In this document: one piece after another, positions 1 through 10,471 of the stretch
Layout: every line of letters begins with the position of its first letter
Position numbering within the stretch: the stretch's first letter is position 1
NCBI RefSeq assembly: GCF_000002595.2
Contig: NC_057013.1
Location: 820,501 to 884,500, forward strand
From: Chlamydomonas reinhardtii
Taxonomy: Eukaryota > Chlorophyta > Chlorophyceae > Chlamydomonadales > Chlamydomonadaceae
Length of the DNA: 64,000 nt
Direction: 5' to 3'
Notes under the pieces: generated by a model
The model's database searches: none
Seen by the model: only the letters and a program-made list of their open reading frames with translations
Told to the model about the DNA's origin: nothing
Made by a program: the position numbers and the translations under genes

Positions 1-2246
1 CGTTTCCGCTGTCCGCCGCAGATGTCGCCGCCGCCACCGCCACCTTCCGCAGCGTCCGCCGCAACCTCATCATCACGGTCATGGACAAGTGCCCGGACAA
101 CTTTGTCGCCGTGTGCCCCCACCTATATCATGCCAAGCTCGCCGCCGACTTGCAAGCATCCCCCTTCTACGCCGTCGCCACCCCTGCTGACTACTCCGCC
201 AGCCTTACCGCCGTCGGGCTTATGCTGCAGCCGCTGGGGCTCCCCTTCCACGCCGCCCGGCCGCCACCTGTCAACTACGGCACCGGCAAGTGCCACAAGA
301 CCCCCTTCGGTTTTCGCTACATCACCGCCTCTCCCGCCATCCCCACCACCGATGCCGCCGTCGTCCTCACCGGCTTCCTCCGTACGCTGGACGCCACCCT
401 GCCGAAACTGTACGCAGCCCTCTTTCCGCGCCTGCCCCTGCGGCCGTGGCACGTCAACGGCCCCTTCGTCTCCGCCAGCCTGCTGCGCCACGCGTCCCTC
501 GCCCCCAGGCCGATCAACCCTCTCCCCGGCGCCGGCACCACCACCTTCACGCCCACACCCCCCGCCGCCACCACCCCCGCACCGACTACCCTCGCCCCGG
601 ACTATCCCTGTGCCGTCTGCGGCCGCACCAATGGTCACGGCCTCATCCTGTGTGATCACCCCGGCGCTCGCACCGACGGCCATGCCACATGCCTCGTCGG
701 CGCCCACGGCGCATGCTTACGGCCCGCAATCAGCACACGCGCCGCCCACCGCATGGGCACCTGGCACTGCCCCCTGCACGCGCCGCAGCCTTTTGAGGAC
801 ACCGCGACATCCTGCCCCTACACTGGCACCCTCACCTTCGGCCGCACGATCCGGTACCCGCCCCCTGCCCCTGGGCCACCCATCGCCACCGTCACCTACA
901 CCGCCTCGACTGCCGCGCCATGTCAGCTGCCCGGCCCTATCTCCGCGCCGGCCGTGTGCACATATGACGTGGAACGGCTCTTCACCAACCTGCCTATTCC
1001 TACCTGCATCGAGCATTTGGTCAACCTCTTCTCCCTCGTCCTCTCCACCCTGCATGATGGAGCCGCCGGCCTCCAGTTCTACCCGTACAACCGTGCAGCC
1101 GAAGCCCAGTGGCCTACCGAAGCCGCATGGCTTGCCCGCGCCAGCCCCAAATCCACCTCCGCCGCCCGCCGCGGGCGCCCCCCGCCTGCTCCCCATCCGC
1201 ATCGAGGTCTCGACGCTCACGGCCGATACTATATGTGGACGCCCGGCGTCCTCCGCACGGTGCTGCGCGCCCTGCTTGCGCATGCCTACACCTCCTACCG
1301 CGGCCAGCCCTACCTGCAAATTCGCGGCGTCGCCATGGGCGCCATCTTCGCTTCGTACGTTGCCAACCTGGTCCTTGCCTATGATGAGTTGCGCTGGCAG
1401 CGCGCACTCTACACCCGCGTCTTCATGCCCTCCGCCAGCTCCTTGTGCGCAGAAGCTTCCCTCGCCCTTGATGTGCTACTGGCGTTCCAAGATACCCAGC
1501 GGTACACCGACGACCTCCTCGGCTGCTGCAACCCCTTCCTTCCCCACCTGCTGCTGCAATCCCAATCGCTTGCCGGCATCCCTGGCATCTACTCCACCGA
1601 CTTCACCTTGGCGGCCTCCGGCGCCACACCCGCCGCCGGCGTCGCCACGCCTTACCTCAACTTCGCCATCACCCCCCACAGCAGCAACATCTACGGGCAC
1701 GTCGTGTACGACCTACAGCCGTACGACAAACGCGACAGCCCCAAGTTTGCGCAGCTCGGCATCTCCCGCTTCACCCCGTTCTACTCCTGCATCCCCCGGC
1801 ACGTGCGCTTCAACGTTGTCATCGGCGCCCTCGTCACCCTTGCGCGGCTCTGCACCACCCTCGGCACCTTCATCACGTCAGCACGGCGCACGCTGCGGCG
1901 GCTGCATCTGCGCGCCTACCCGCGCCCCTTCCTCCGCAAGGCCCTCATGCGCTTCTATGGTCAGCATCGCCAACTGCTGCCGGGTACCATGACCTCACGC
2001 GGGCTCCTCAGCCTCCTGCCGCCCCCGGATCTGCCCCCTCCTCCGCCGGCGGCCCCGCCGCCGCCTCCCCCTCCGGCCCCCGCGCCACCAGTCGCCGCCG
2101 CCGTCGTCCTGCCGGCCCTGCCCGCACCACCGCTTCCCTTCCCTCCTGCTGGCCACGCGGCCTGGTACCACGGCGACAACAACATCGGCTCAGGCGACGA
2201 CATGTCCATCTCCTCTGACAGCGGCAGCGATATGTCCATCTGTTAG
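1..2246 (+). mobile_element. Penelope-like retroelement ORF (reverse transcriptase), 5' part outside the window
   Basis: One frame is open from the first bases to a stop at 2244-2246; the first Met in it is at 81. Seen in order: a fingers-type motif near 75-130 (TVMDKCPDNFVAVCP), a Cys/His cluster at about 600-790 with CAVCG, CLVGAHGACL and WHCPLH that looks like a PHD-type zinc finger, the palm motif YDVERLFTNLP near 964-996, MGAIFASYVANL near 1335-1370, and the catalytic RYTDDLL near 1500-1520. The block IYGHVVYDLQPYDKRD and the RFTPFYSCIPRHVR segment also fit Penelope-like reverse transcriptases. The ORF ends in a Pro/Ala-rich tail. No GIY-YIG endonuclease is visible; it could lie upstream. 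The visible part looks whole, so the copy may be young. Family assignment is inference from motif style. Confidence 0.72.
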
Positions 2247-3554
2247 CAGCAGCCCCAGATGTGACGCAGCAGCGTCAGCCTCAGCCAGCACGACAGCCGT
2301 GGAGCGGCGACCTGGGCGACGGTAGCGGCGGTACCGAGCGGTGCGGTGGCTTGTAGTAGGTGTTTGGGGGGTGGGGCGCCGGTCCCGGCTGCCCTGAACC
2401 GCTCTGCGGTGCGGGGACGGCCGTGCCGGTGTTCCCGTGCTGGGCTTCTGGTTTCCAGTTTTACGGTAGGGACACAGGTCGGTGCTAAGTTTGGGGCTTG
2501 GCGCGCGTGTGGGCTTTTTCCTTGTCGGTTCGGCGCGGGTCGGGTTCTTGGGTTTGCGTTAGGGGCGCTGGTTTTCGGGAGTGTGCTGTCCCGCCGGCCG
2601 TGTGTGGGGCGTGCGGTGCGTGATCGCCGGCTTCTCGGCCGTCTTGTGGGTTGTGTGTGCGCGTGTGAGTGCCTGTTTGCGGCGGGCGCGTGTTGGCTGC
2701 GTAGGCGGGCTCCTTGGCGGGTTTTTCGTCCTGGCTGTGTTTTGCCCTGTGTGTGTGCGCGTGTCCCCTCTCCGCGCTCCCGTGCCGCAGGGCTGCTGGT
2801 TTTAAGACGCCGCCTCCTGTCTTGCCACCGGGGAGCTCTTCGTGAGCCCGGGCCCCATCCAGCCACGTACCCAAGTACCCACCTACGTACCAGCCCCAGC
2901 GCTGCCAGCCTCTGCAGCCACCCAGCGTCCCATGCCAGCTGTCCCGTGCCTCTCCCCAGCTGTCCCGTGCCTCTCCCCAGCTGTCCCACCCCAGCAGTCC
3001 CACATCCGCTGTCCCCTCCCAGCTGTCCCTCCCAGCTGTCCCTTCCAGTAGTCCCTTCCAGTTGTCCCTTCCAGCTGTCCCACACCAACTGTCCCACCCC
3101 AGCTGTCCCTTCGGCTCCCTTCTCAAACGCAGCTTCAGCAAAATCTACAGCCTGCCCGACTCCCGGCGTGTGCGGCCTTCCGCCCGCCTTCCAAAACGCA
3201 ACAGCCCCCGCCTCTCCTCGCCAGCCGCTCACAGCCGAAACTCTGCTTCTTTCTTTATCAGCCACAAACATCAGCCACAAACAATGCCTCGGAAACAACG
3301 CCTCGGAAACTTCCTCCCAACTAGTGCGCGGCCACAGCTCCCCTACCGAACGTCGCAGCACCTATCCTCACCATCAGCAACGCTTCCTCACCTCCGGTTG
3401 TGTTGTTGGCGTGTTGCACCGCATTCGGCCTGCCCGCCACAATTGTCGTACACATTCGGGCCCCTCTTCTGCTTTGCTTCGCCTTGTTCTTGCCCCTGTT
3501 TGTCACACTGTCGCCCGGCCATTGTTTTGCTGCACGCCGTTGCATTACGCTAGT
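2247..3554. other. Sequence downstream of the retroelement, no gene recognised
   Basis: High-GC sequence that may include the 3' untranslated part of the retroelement. It holds a minisatellite at about 2935-3120. Long open frames are present on both strands, but none has a recognisable domain or splice pattern. I see no convincing gene. Confidence 0.4.
2935..3120. repeat. Minisatellite of CAGCTGTCCC-type units
   Basis: Degenerate tandem units of about 10-22 bp, all containing AGCTGTCCC or a close variant, repeat here. Two neighbouring units with GTGCCTCTCCC are identical. The units change length along the array, so it is a variable minisatellite. Confidence 0.75.
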
Positions 3555-4245
3555 GCTCGTCTACACAGCTCATCCGTGGACGCCGGTCGACTGCCTGCAG
3601 GTGCGCATCGGCTATGCTATCCGCGCGGTGTGGCGTCGCATTGAGTCTGTGTGGTGCTATCGCCTTGGCCGGGCGCCCGGAGCGTGAGGAATGCGCGTCA
3701 GCAAAACATCGACACAACCTGCCAGCTACCGTCGGTACAGTAACAGCGCGCGAACGACGCACCAATGCCTTGTCCCTTCTTGCTACGCATTTATGTGGGC
3801 ACGGGTGGGAGCCACACACATCGGGACTACGCTTTCCTGCCCCTTGCCATGTTCCATCACGAGCGGCCGGGCGCGTACGACGGGGCGGTTGCCTTTCTGA
3901 ACAATGACGGGCGGGTTCCGGCGCTGTCCTCAGTGCTCGTATCTTCCATCTACACTGTAGAAATGTGCCCAAAATCTGCCGAAGGCGGAGAAAAATTTTT
4001 GGGTTTGGGTGCCACGCATCTACGCAGTGTAGACGGTTTTGGCCGGTTTTGGCGCAAAAATGGGGGAAGCGTAGACGTTTTGGGGGGCTTGGGGGCTCAG
4101 GTGTAGATGCCGCGGTCAGGGTCATCTACGCATGTGTAGATGCCGGGTGCCTGAGGGCATCTACAAGATACGAGCACTGGCTGTCCTTCAACCAGTTTGG
4201 GCAGTACGGCACCTGCTACGTGGATGTGAGTGCCTGTGGGCACCT
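3555..4245 (+). pseudogene. Gene fragment with SAP18-like start, interrupted by a MITE
   Basis: A frame starting with the ATG at 3765 reads CPFLLRIYVGTGGSHTHRDY and continues through GAYDGAVAFLNNDGR to 3930. There a 249-bp MITE is inserted. After the MITE the same frame resumes (FNQFGQYGTCYVD) and meets a donor-like GTGAGT near 4227. The first motif resembles the N-terminus of SAP18 (CPLLLRVF...GGHH..DY); the rest does not match SAP18 as I know it. The segment 3555-3858 is also present, inverted, at 6541-6840. It may be the 5' part of a real small gene or a relic. Function is not assigned. Confidence 0.35.
3931..4179. mobile_element. hAT-type MITE, non-autonomous
   Basis: The ends form a 15-bp perfect terminal inverted repeat, CAGTGCTCGTATCTT at 3931-3945 and its complement at 4165-4179. 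An 8-bp target duplication GCTGTCCT flanks it (3923-3930 and 4180-4187). The CAGTG start and 8-bp duplication are the signature of the hAT superfamily. Subterminal ATCTAC/GTAGAT motifs repeat inside. The length of 249 bp leaves no room for a transposase. Confidence 0.9.
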
Positions 4246-4695
4246 GATGTGGAAGCTTGTTGTTTGCGTCTTCGGTGGTGGTGAAGCAAGCAATGGTGTG
4301 GAGCAAACGTGCCGAAGCAACACCGTGTTCTGTACACTAGGAGTCCTGGACCAGGGGTGTCCTGGACTAAGGAACCAATTGACGAAACCAAACCCAACTT
4401 GCAATGAGCAATACCCGGTTCAATCAACACCCCAAGTGGCAGTCTTGGCAGGCTGCTCCTACGCCACAGCAGCGGCAGCGAGGTCCCCCTGCCCTGTTCC
4501 ACCCAAACCAGGATTCCGAACCCACACCATGCCACAAAATTCCGCTGCTGCTTCACGCACCAAAGAACCTAGCGCCATGTACATTGTTGGAGACCCCGCC
4601 AATAGACAGAGTCATACTTCTGGGTTCGCAGCGGGGATGACAGAAGATTGTCCCCACGTGCCCGACTCAGCCCCACCAGCAATACCTAGGCCGCC
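4188..4695. other. Region between the MITE and the PPCDC stop, no gene seen
   Basis: Contains the donor-like end of the interrupted fragment and probably the 3' untranslated region of the minus-strand PPCDC gene. No RNA gene, domain or repeat was recognised. Confidence 0.4.
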
Positions 4696-6368
4696 TCACA
4701 GTGCCACCGCGCCATGCGTCCTTTGCTGTTCAGGGCCCCACCGCTGCCGCTTCCGCGCGCGCCCTTCAACCCCCGCCCTTACTTCCTCGCCCCCTGCTCC
4801 TGGCCCTGCCCCCAACACCGTCGCCGCCGCCGCACCCGCCGCCGCCGGCTCTGCGCTGCCATTCCTGGAGCCTCCCGATACGTCTGGCCCAGCAGTGCCG
4901 TCCGCTGCGTGCCCTTGCTCTGCCGCAGCCTCGCTACCAGTGCCGCCTCTCCCCGAGGTGCTGGGTGCCGCAGGTGCTGCTACTGCTGCTGCCTCCGCTG
5001 CTACTGCCGCTACTGCCATAGACCCGGACGCCACTGCATCTCCAGCCGACACGTGGGTGCCTGCGTGATTGCCCTGCCGCCCGTCCTGCGCCCCCTCTGG
5101 CTGTGTTTGCGGCTGCTGGGCATGCTCCGGTGCCACCAAGCTCACCCGCTGCACCGCTGCGCGGCAGGCAGCCGCAATGGTCTCCGGCGCCGCCATGGCT
5201 CCCGTGCCCTCGTCCCCGCACGCCAGCCGCTTACTGACAGGCGCCACCACCACAACCGTGCTACAGCCGCCACTGCTAGCTCCAGCTGCAGCGCTACTGC
5301 CACCGCCGCCGCTGCTGCTGCTACTGCCAGCGCCGGCGCCCAGCTGTGTGAGCGTGTCTAGGTGGCGAGCGGTGAACGGCGACGCCCACATGGCCGTATT
5401 CATGGCGGGCGCAACCTGCACGTGCACACATGAGCACACACGAGCGCATGCGCACGTGCATGTCACCGGTGGACGGCTCAGCCACCGCTCACACGGGTCC
5501 TGCCCGCAATGCTGTGGAACACCCCCTGGAGATCAGCCAGCCAGTCAGCCACAGCCTCAGTCACCATCTACTGGTCCGTCAGTCAGTCACTCACCAGCAG
5601 GGGCTTGCGGAAGTCCCAGGCACGTACCACACACGTCAGCAGGTTGTCAGCCATACCTGGCAAATTCCGAAGGCCACAGGACAAATCAGAGAGGCCAAAA
5701 GGGACTCAACAGGGGCAGGCCGTGCCGCCGTGCTCCTTTTCACACGCCCTGGAAAGCTGCTTGACCCCCGAACCGTGAGACTTCGCACCCAATTCACGCT
5801 ATACTGGTAGAAGCCTTGCCATGCCCCCGCACCGTTTGCCAGCTTGGCCAGGCTGTTGGCGGACAGCGGTGCAACCACCAGCACGTCGGCCCAGCGGCGC
5901 AGGTCGATGTGAAGCACGGGGTCGCCCACGGCGCGCCATTGCCGCCACTCCGTCTCGTCCTGGCGGGGATTGGCGAGAGGGAAGGCGGAGACGTCGAAGG
6001 CAAGGCCGGGCCCACCCACGGCACAGAAGCCAGGCGCGCGAAGTCGGATTGCCGCCACTTGTAGCTGTTCGTGAATGTCCATGGTAACTGCATTCCTCCC
6101 ACCGCTTGCGCGTGTGTTCTTACCCCTAGAATCGGCTTCACCGCATCCGGCAGCTCGTCCTCGTTGATGAAATGCTTCGCTGAGCTGGTGACAATCAGTT
6201 TTACGTCGCCTATCTCCAGTAGCAATCGGCAGAGCGTCGCAACCTTGATGCTAGCGACGCTTCCTACGCAGCATGGAACCTAGGTTCGCTCTTGCGCAGC
6301 CGGGCAAGTCGAATTGTAACAGCAAGCGCACCTGTTGCTGCTAGCAGAATTTGTGGGCGCCGTTCCAT
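4696..6368 (-). CDS. PPCDC: Phosphopantothenoylcysteine decarboxylase (HAL3-type flavoprotein)
   Basis: Decarboxylates 4'-phosphopantothenoylcysteine to 4'-phosphopantetheine in CoA synthesis, using FMN. Exons, read on the minus strand: 6332-6368, 6124-6263, 5833-5959, 5595-5656, 4696-5415, giving 361 aa; the splice phases agree. The start ATG at 6368 precedes MERRPQILLAATG, which joins SVASIKVATL to form the family's flavin-binding start. Other signatures are VLHIDLRRWADVLVVAPLSA (active-site His), ADNLLTCVVRAWDFRKPLL, PAMNTAMW (substrate-binding PXMN) and RLACGDEGTGAM (active-site Cys). A Gly/Ser-rich insert and an Ala/Gly-rich tail of about 130 residues make it longer than the usual ~200-aa plant enzyme. 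The tail may be disordered, or the last exon may hide another splice. Confidence 0.92.
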
Positions 6369-6540
6369 GTCCTATCGCGACGGAGCGCTAATTTCTACGA
6401 TTTACAAACTGTCCTCACTCGGTAACTGGTGAGTGTCATTGCGCAAAGAATAAACAGGAATGTAGCTTGCGCTCTAAGTAGCGCGCCAATCCAGTCAGGC
6501 AGGCGCACGTAATTCGTCATGACGCACGAACCCTCGCTCG

Positions 6541-6840
6541 TGATGGAACATGGCAAGGGGCAGGAAAGCGTAGTCCCGATGTGTGTGGCTCCCACCCGTG
6601 CCCACATAAATGCGTAGCAAGAAGGGACAAGGCATTGGTGCGTCGTTCGCGCGCTGTTACTGTACCGACGGTAGCTGGCAGGTTGTGTCGATGTTTTGCT
6701 GACGCGCATTCCTCACGCTCCGGGCGCCCGGCCAAGGCGATAGCACCACACAGACTCAATGCGACGCCACACCGCGCGGATAGCATAGCCGATGCGCACC
6801 TGCAGGCAGTCGACCGGCGTCCACGGATGAGCTGTGTAGA
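6541..6840 (-). repeat. Inverted copy of 3555-3858, flanked by a 13-bp direct repeat
   Basis: On the minus strand this segment matches 3555-3858 with no difference that I could find by eye. It is bounded on both sides by ACGAACCCTCGCT (about 6528-6540 and 6840-6852). The copy carries the SAP18-like start but not the exon that follows it at the other site. It lies 160-470 bp upstream of the PPCDC start codon, so it sits in that gene's promoter or 5' leader. Confidence 0.85.
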
Positions 6841-6853
6841 CGAACCCTCGCTG

Positions 6854-7528
6854 CACTAGTCCCTCACACGAGATGGCTCTCACTCTCAGGCGCGCTCACC
6901 GTCATTCCAACCCTCTCACTCATATCGCTGCATCTATCTTGCACCTGCAGAAACTTTCATAACCGTTTGCCATAGGGCACCTGTCACCGAAGCACAGTCA
7001 TACACACAAAACACCACCAGTTGGAGCGCCTAAGCACACGCTCGGGCCCAGCCGGGACCATCCAACAAATCAGGCGCACAACACCGGTAGGAATGCAATG
7101 CATCCATAATGCCGTCCGATAGCCATTGAACCGAGTCACCACCATACCTTAACGCTCCTCTTCCGCATACGGCCCAGCCCACACAGCCACACCCAGGCAT
7201 GCCCGAGCCGCCTGCGCCCTACTGGATGCTACACCCTCCGACACCGCCGCTGTGTGGCCTACCACCTCCAGCGCAGGCCAACCGCCTCTTCCGGGTCCTC
7301 CACCACGAGGGGCACTGCTGCCCGCAGGCGCCCGGGCGCCCAACAGCATGCTATTGCCCCTTTCGGCAAGCACCCGCGTGGCCTTGCCCAGGCCTCAATC
7401 ATATGCCCGCCAGCCCGCCCGCCTGTCTCCAACTGCCGGCGACTTCCTTTCCTTCTTCCCCACTCGCACATCCATGCAGCTACTGCCGCCCAACGCATCC
7501 TGAGAGGCTGCTGCTACCGCCTCTTGCT
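6854..7528. other. Gap between the PPCDC upstream region and the heme oxygenase stop
   Basis: Probably the 3' untranslated region of the minus-strand heme oxygenase gene plus upstream sequence of PPCDC. Pyrimidine-rich stretches are seen, but no gene, RNA or clear repeat. Confidence 0.4.
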
Positions 7529-9604
7529 TTATGCCTCGGTGATAGCGCGCAGGATCTGGCCGCTGTACTTGAAGCTGGACTCGGTCTCCGCCAGGCAGTG
7601 CTCCTTCTCCGCCGGGGTCCAGCCCTCGGCCATCACGTTGATGGACTTGCGCACGCCCTCCAGGTGCTCGTTTACGTCGCCCTGTGCGTGTGTATGGTGT
7701 GTGTTTGTGTGAGTGTGCATGTGATGCTATTCATGTGCATCCCACTGAGGCTGACGAAAGCCCGACACGGGCAGAAGCTATGACCCGTCGGCTGCCGGTC
7801 GGTAAGTGGTCCATCTGACACCCTGACTTCTCAGCAGCCGCGCCCTGACCCTGCAGCAGAGCCTGGCTGTCGCAACCTCAAGCTCCCAAGAGCCTCACCC
7901 ACACCACCCCTTCATCCCGCGCTCCCGCATCCCACCCACGTGTTTTGCCTTTGGCCAACCCCCCATATTCTGTAATTTGTTCACGCTGTCTTCCGTGGAC
8001 GTCTCCCCTCGCCCCGCCCGTCCTCCCACCTGCCACTTGTAGAACTCCAGGGTCTGGCCGTCCAGCAGCATGCTGGACACCTGCGCACGTGCACGTGCGG
8101 GTGCGTGAGCGTGTTAAAAAGAGCACAAGGTACGTTTGTGAGTGCTTGCCGTGCAGACATGACCCACCTTGTCCAATTCCTGGCCACGCCCTGACTCGAA
8201 CTCGCTGACACAACCCTACCCTGCCAGCCTGCCGCCGATGAGCCACATGACTCATGCTCATACACACACAGTCCTAGCCCCTGATGACAACGACGCACCT
8301 TGTTGCCGATCATGCGGCCGCCGGCGGTGTGTGCGAAATAGAAGTTGTAGTAGTGGCAGATGAAGGCGGGCGGGTCGGTCTTGGCGAGCTTCTCCAGAAA
8401 GGCCACGTAGGTGGCGGCTGTGAGAGGTATGGGAAGAGGTCGAAGGGCGGAAGAGGGAGCGCGATTCCGCGGCATATGGGTCAGCTAGGAGCACAGGCAA
8501 TCTATTGGGTAGGTGAGGACGAGCCTCAGCGCATGCGGTACCAGGGTCCAGACAGACATCGAGCCGCATGGCTGTCCACGCACCTAAGCGCGCGACACCC
8601 GCGGCCCATTGCTTGGCCCCACTCTCCCACTCCTTGCACACACAAACGCAGCCCAAAGACTTCTCCCTGTGCTCTTCTCCCTACTCTTCTCCCTGCTCCG
8701 CGGCTCCCCCCACCACGAGCCACGCACCCGCGCCGTCCGGCTTCATGTCCGGGGGCGCCAGCTGGAAGGACTGCTCCATCCAGGCAATGTCGGCAGCCAG
8801 GCCTGGCCCGCGCTCCAGACCCGTGTTGCGCAGCGCCTTGTCTGTGGCGTATGTTTGTGTGGGGGGGGATGATTTGGGTTGGGGACATAATGAAATTAGG
8901 AGAGGTGAGGTGGGCGGAGGTGTGGACTGTCGTGGTGACGCACGGTGTGGCGGTGTGGGCCGGTTGGCCCTTCCAAAACCCGTGAAACCCACGTCCATGC
9001 GCCTGCCCCATGCGCCTGTGGACTTCAACTCCACGCCGGCCGTGCATGCATTGCTGGCGGCCAAACCCTGAAGCCCGCGCGCGGGGCACTGGCGACGGAG
9101 ACTCACAGGCGTCGCTGGAGTTGACAAGGCGCTCGAAAGTATCAAAGACCTCCTTCGACTCAACCAGGAAGCGCAGGTAACCCGGGCGAGTGGGCGTCCA
9201 CTGCAAACGACAAAGAAACCCTGTCATCAACAGTTCCAGGCAGCAGCGCGACACCGTGGCGAGACCATGCCCTTACCGGGCCTTGCTTGGGGGCCTCCTT
9301 CTCGCCCTCCTTAGGCGCCTGGTCCTTCGTATGCAGCTTCATTGCCACCTTGCGCATCTCAGCAATAAAGCCTGCGGGCCGTAAGGTCGTTAGATCGCCC
9401 GGACGAGTGCCAGTAAGCGCATGCAACCACAAACGCACCCTTGTCCTTCTCCGTCAGCACCGCCGTGCCACTCGAGCCATGGCCGTGACCATGGCCACCT
9501 CCGTGACCATGACCGTGGGCCAGGACACGCACCACGCGGCGAGGCGCAGGTGCAGCGCGACCGCTGGCACGGACCGAGGCGGTGGATCGAGAGGACAGAA
9601 GCAT
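7529..9604 (-). CDS. HMOX1: Heme oxygenase, plastid type
   Basis: Cleaves heme to biliverdin IXalpha, CO and iron with ferredoxin as donor; in plants and algae this is the first step of bilin synthesis in the plastid. Exons (minus strand): 9439-9604, 9277-9371, 9107-9200, 8728-8841, 8299-8417, 8030-8080, 7529-7681; total 263 aa with consistent phases. The N-terminus [19 protein letters not shown] is a typical plastid transit peptide, followed by a His/Gly-rich stretch. [18 protein letters not shown] carries the proximal heme-ligand His. [20 protein letters not shown] is the conserved distal-side segment. The C-terminus [20 protein letters not shown] is also plant-type. An in-frame Met 11 codons upstream exists, but the downstream Met gives the better transit peptide. 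Confidence 0.95.
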
Positions 9605-10471
9605 TGTTATCGAACGAGTGAGAAATACTGTATACAAGTCAATTTACTGACCTTGCGTTTTGGGGAATTACGTGCATGCGGCCAAATTGCATCACCAAGA
9701 CAAGTTTCTTGGCAAGCACCTGGTATGACTCTGTTATTTCAACGCAGTGCGGATTTTAATGTTGTAAAACCTTGATCATACCAGGTTTGCGTGAGTTTGG
9801 AGGCCAGATAGTTCTGGTGCGTTCCCAACATACACGTCGTCCGTGCCGCGTAAGCCGAGAGAGTGAGGGGAAATCGCACTATACCCTCACATTTAGTGTT
9901 GCTGAGGCTGGAGTTGGCGTGGAGGATGCACGCTCCCTAGCAGGCGAGCGCCAGCGACACCCTGCGACACCTGCAGGTTCGAGACCCGGCGGAATCCCCT
10001 GCCGCGCTGAAACGGGGCCTACACTTTGGGGTCCCATAACCGGAAACAAAGGCGGTGAGTGGGGGGAGATCTGGCGCCAGGGGCAGCGCTGCATTGTCCA
10101 GGCACTGCAGGCCGCCAGGACGGTGGGCTAGGGTTTGGCATGGCATACAGCAGGCACGAGCAGGATGCGCTTTAGCTAGCAAGCGCGTTACGGAACATCA
10201 CAAACTGCCTGCCTAGACGTGTACCAATCGCATAGTTCAGCTTTAGCAAGCTACAATACTACAGCGCACTTTCGGAACTGGCTGCCCCGAGGCCAACTGT
10301 CGGTGAAGTTCAAGGGCCGCGCTAACGTGGCGCCACGCCTGGAGCTCCGCTGGATGTGAACCAGCACTAAGCGTTGCTGAAACACGCAAACATTTCAGAC
10401 TGAAAGGCCCAGACACAGGCCTGCACAGCGCTTTTAGACGTCGCCTTCCGTCTCGTCAACTTCGCGTCACA
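9605..10471. promoter_or_regulatory. Shared upstream region of the divergent heme oxygenase and threonine aldolase genes
   Basis: The two start codons point away from each other across 867 bp, so both promoters should lie here. A tRNA-derived-looking element sits at about 9930-9990. I could not place TATA boxes or defined operators. Confidence 0.45.
9930..9990 (+). repeat. Possible tRNA-derived (SINE-like) head
   Basis: A perfect RNA polymerase III B-box GGTTCGAGACC lies at 9976-9986, with an A-box-like TAGCAGGCGAG at 9938-9948. The spacing of about 28 bp fits a tRNA-like promoter. No full cloverleaf can be drawn, so it is at best a tRNA relic or SINE head. Confidence 0.3.

Noticed and set aside
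22-1992. Long Ser/Pro-rich open frame on the + strand
   Set aside because: It overlaps the reverse transcriptase frame and has no conserved motifs; long shadow frames are expected at this GC content.
2243-3361. Minus-strand open frame with GTAGRDSWEG-like repeats
   Set aside because: The repeats are just the minisatellite read in reverse; no domain or splice signals.
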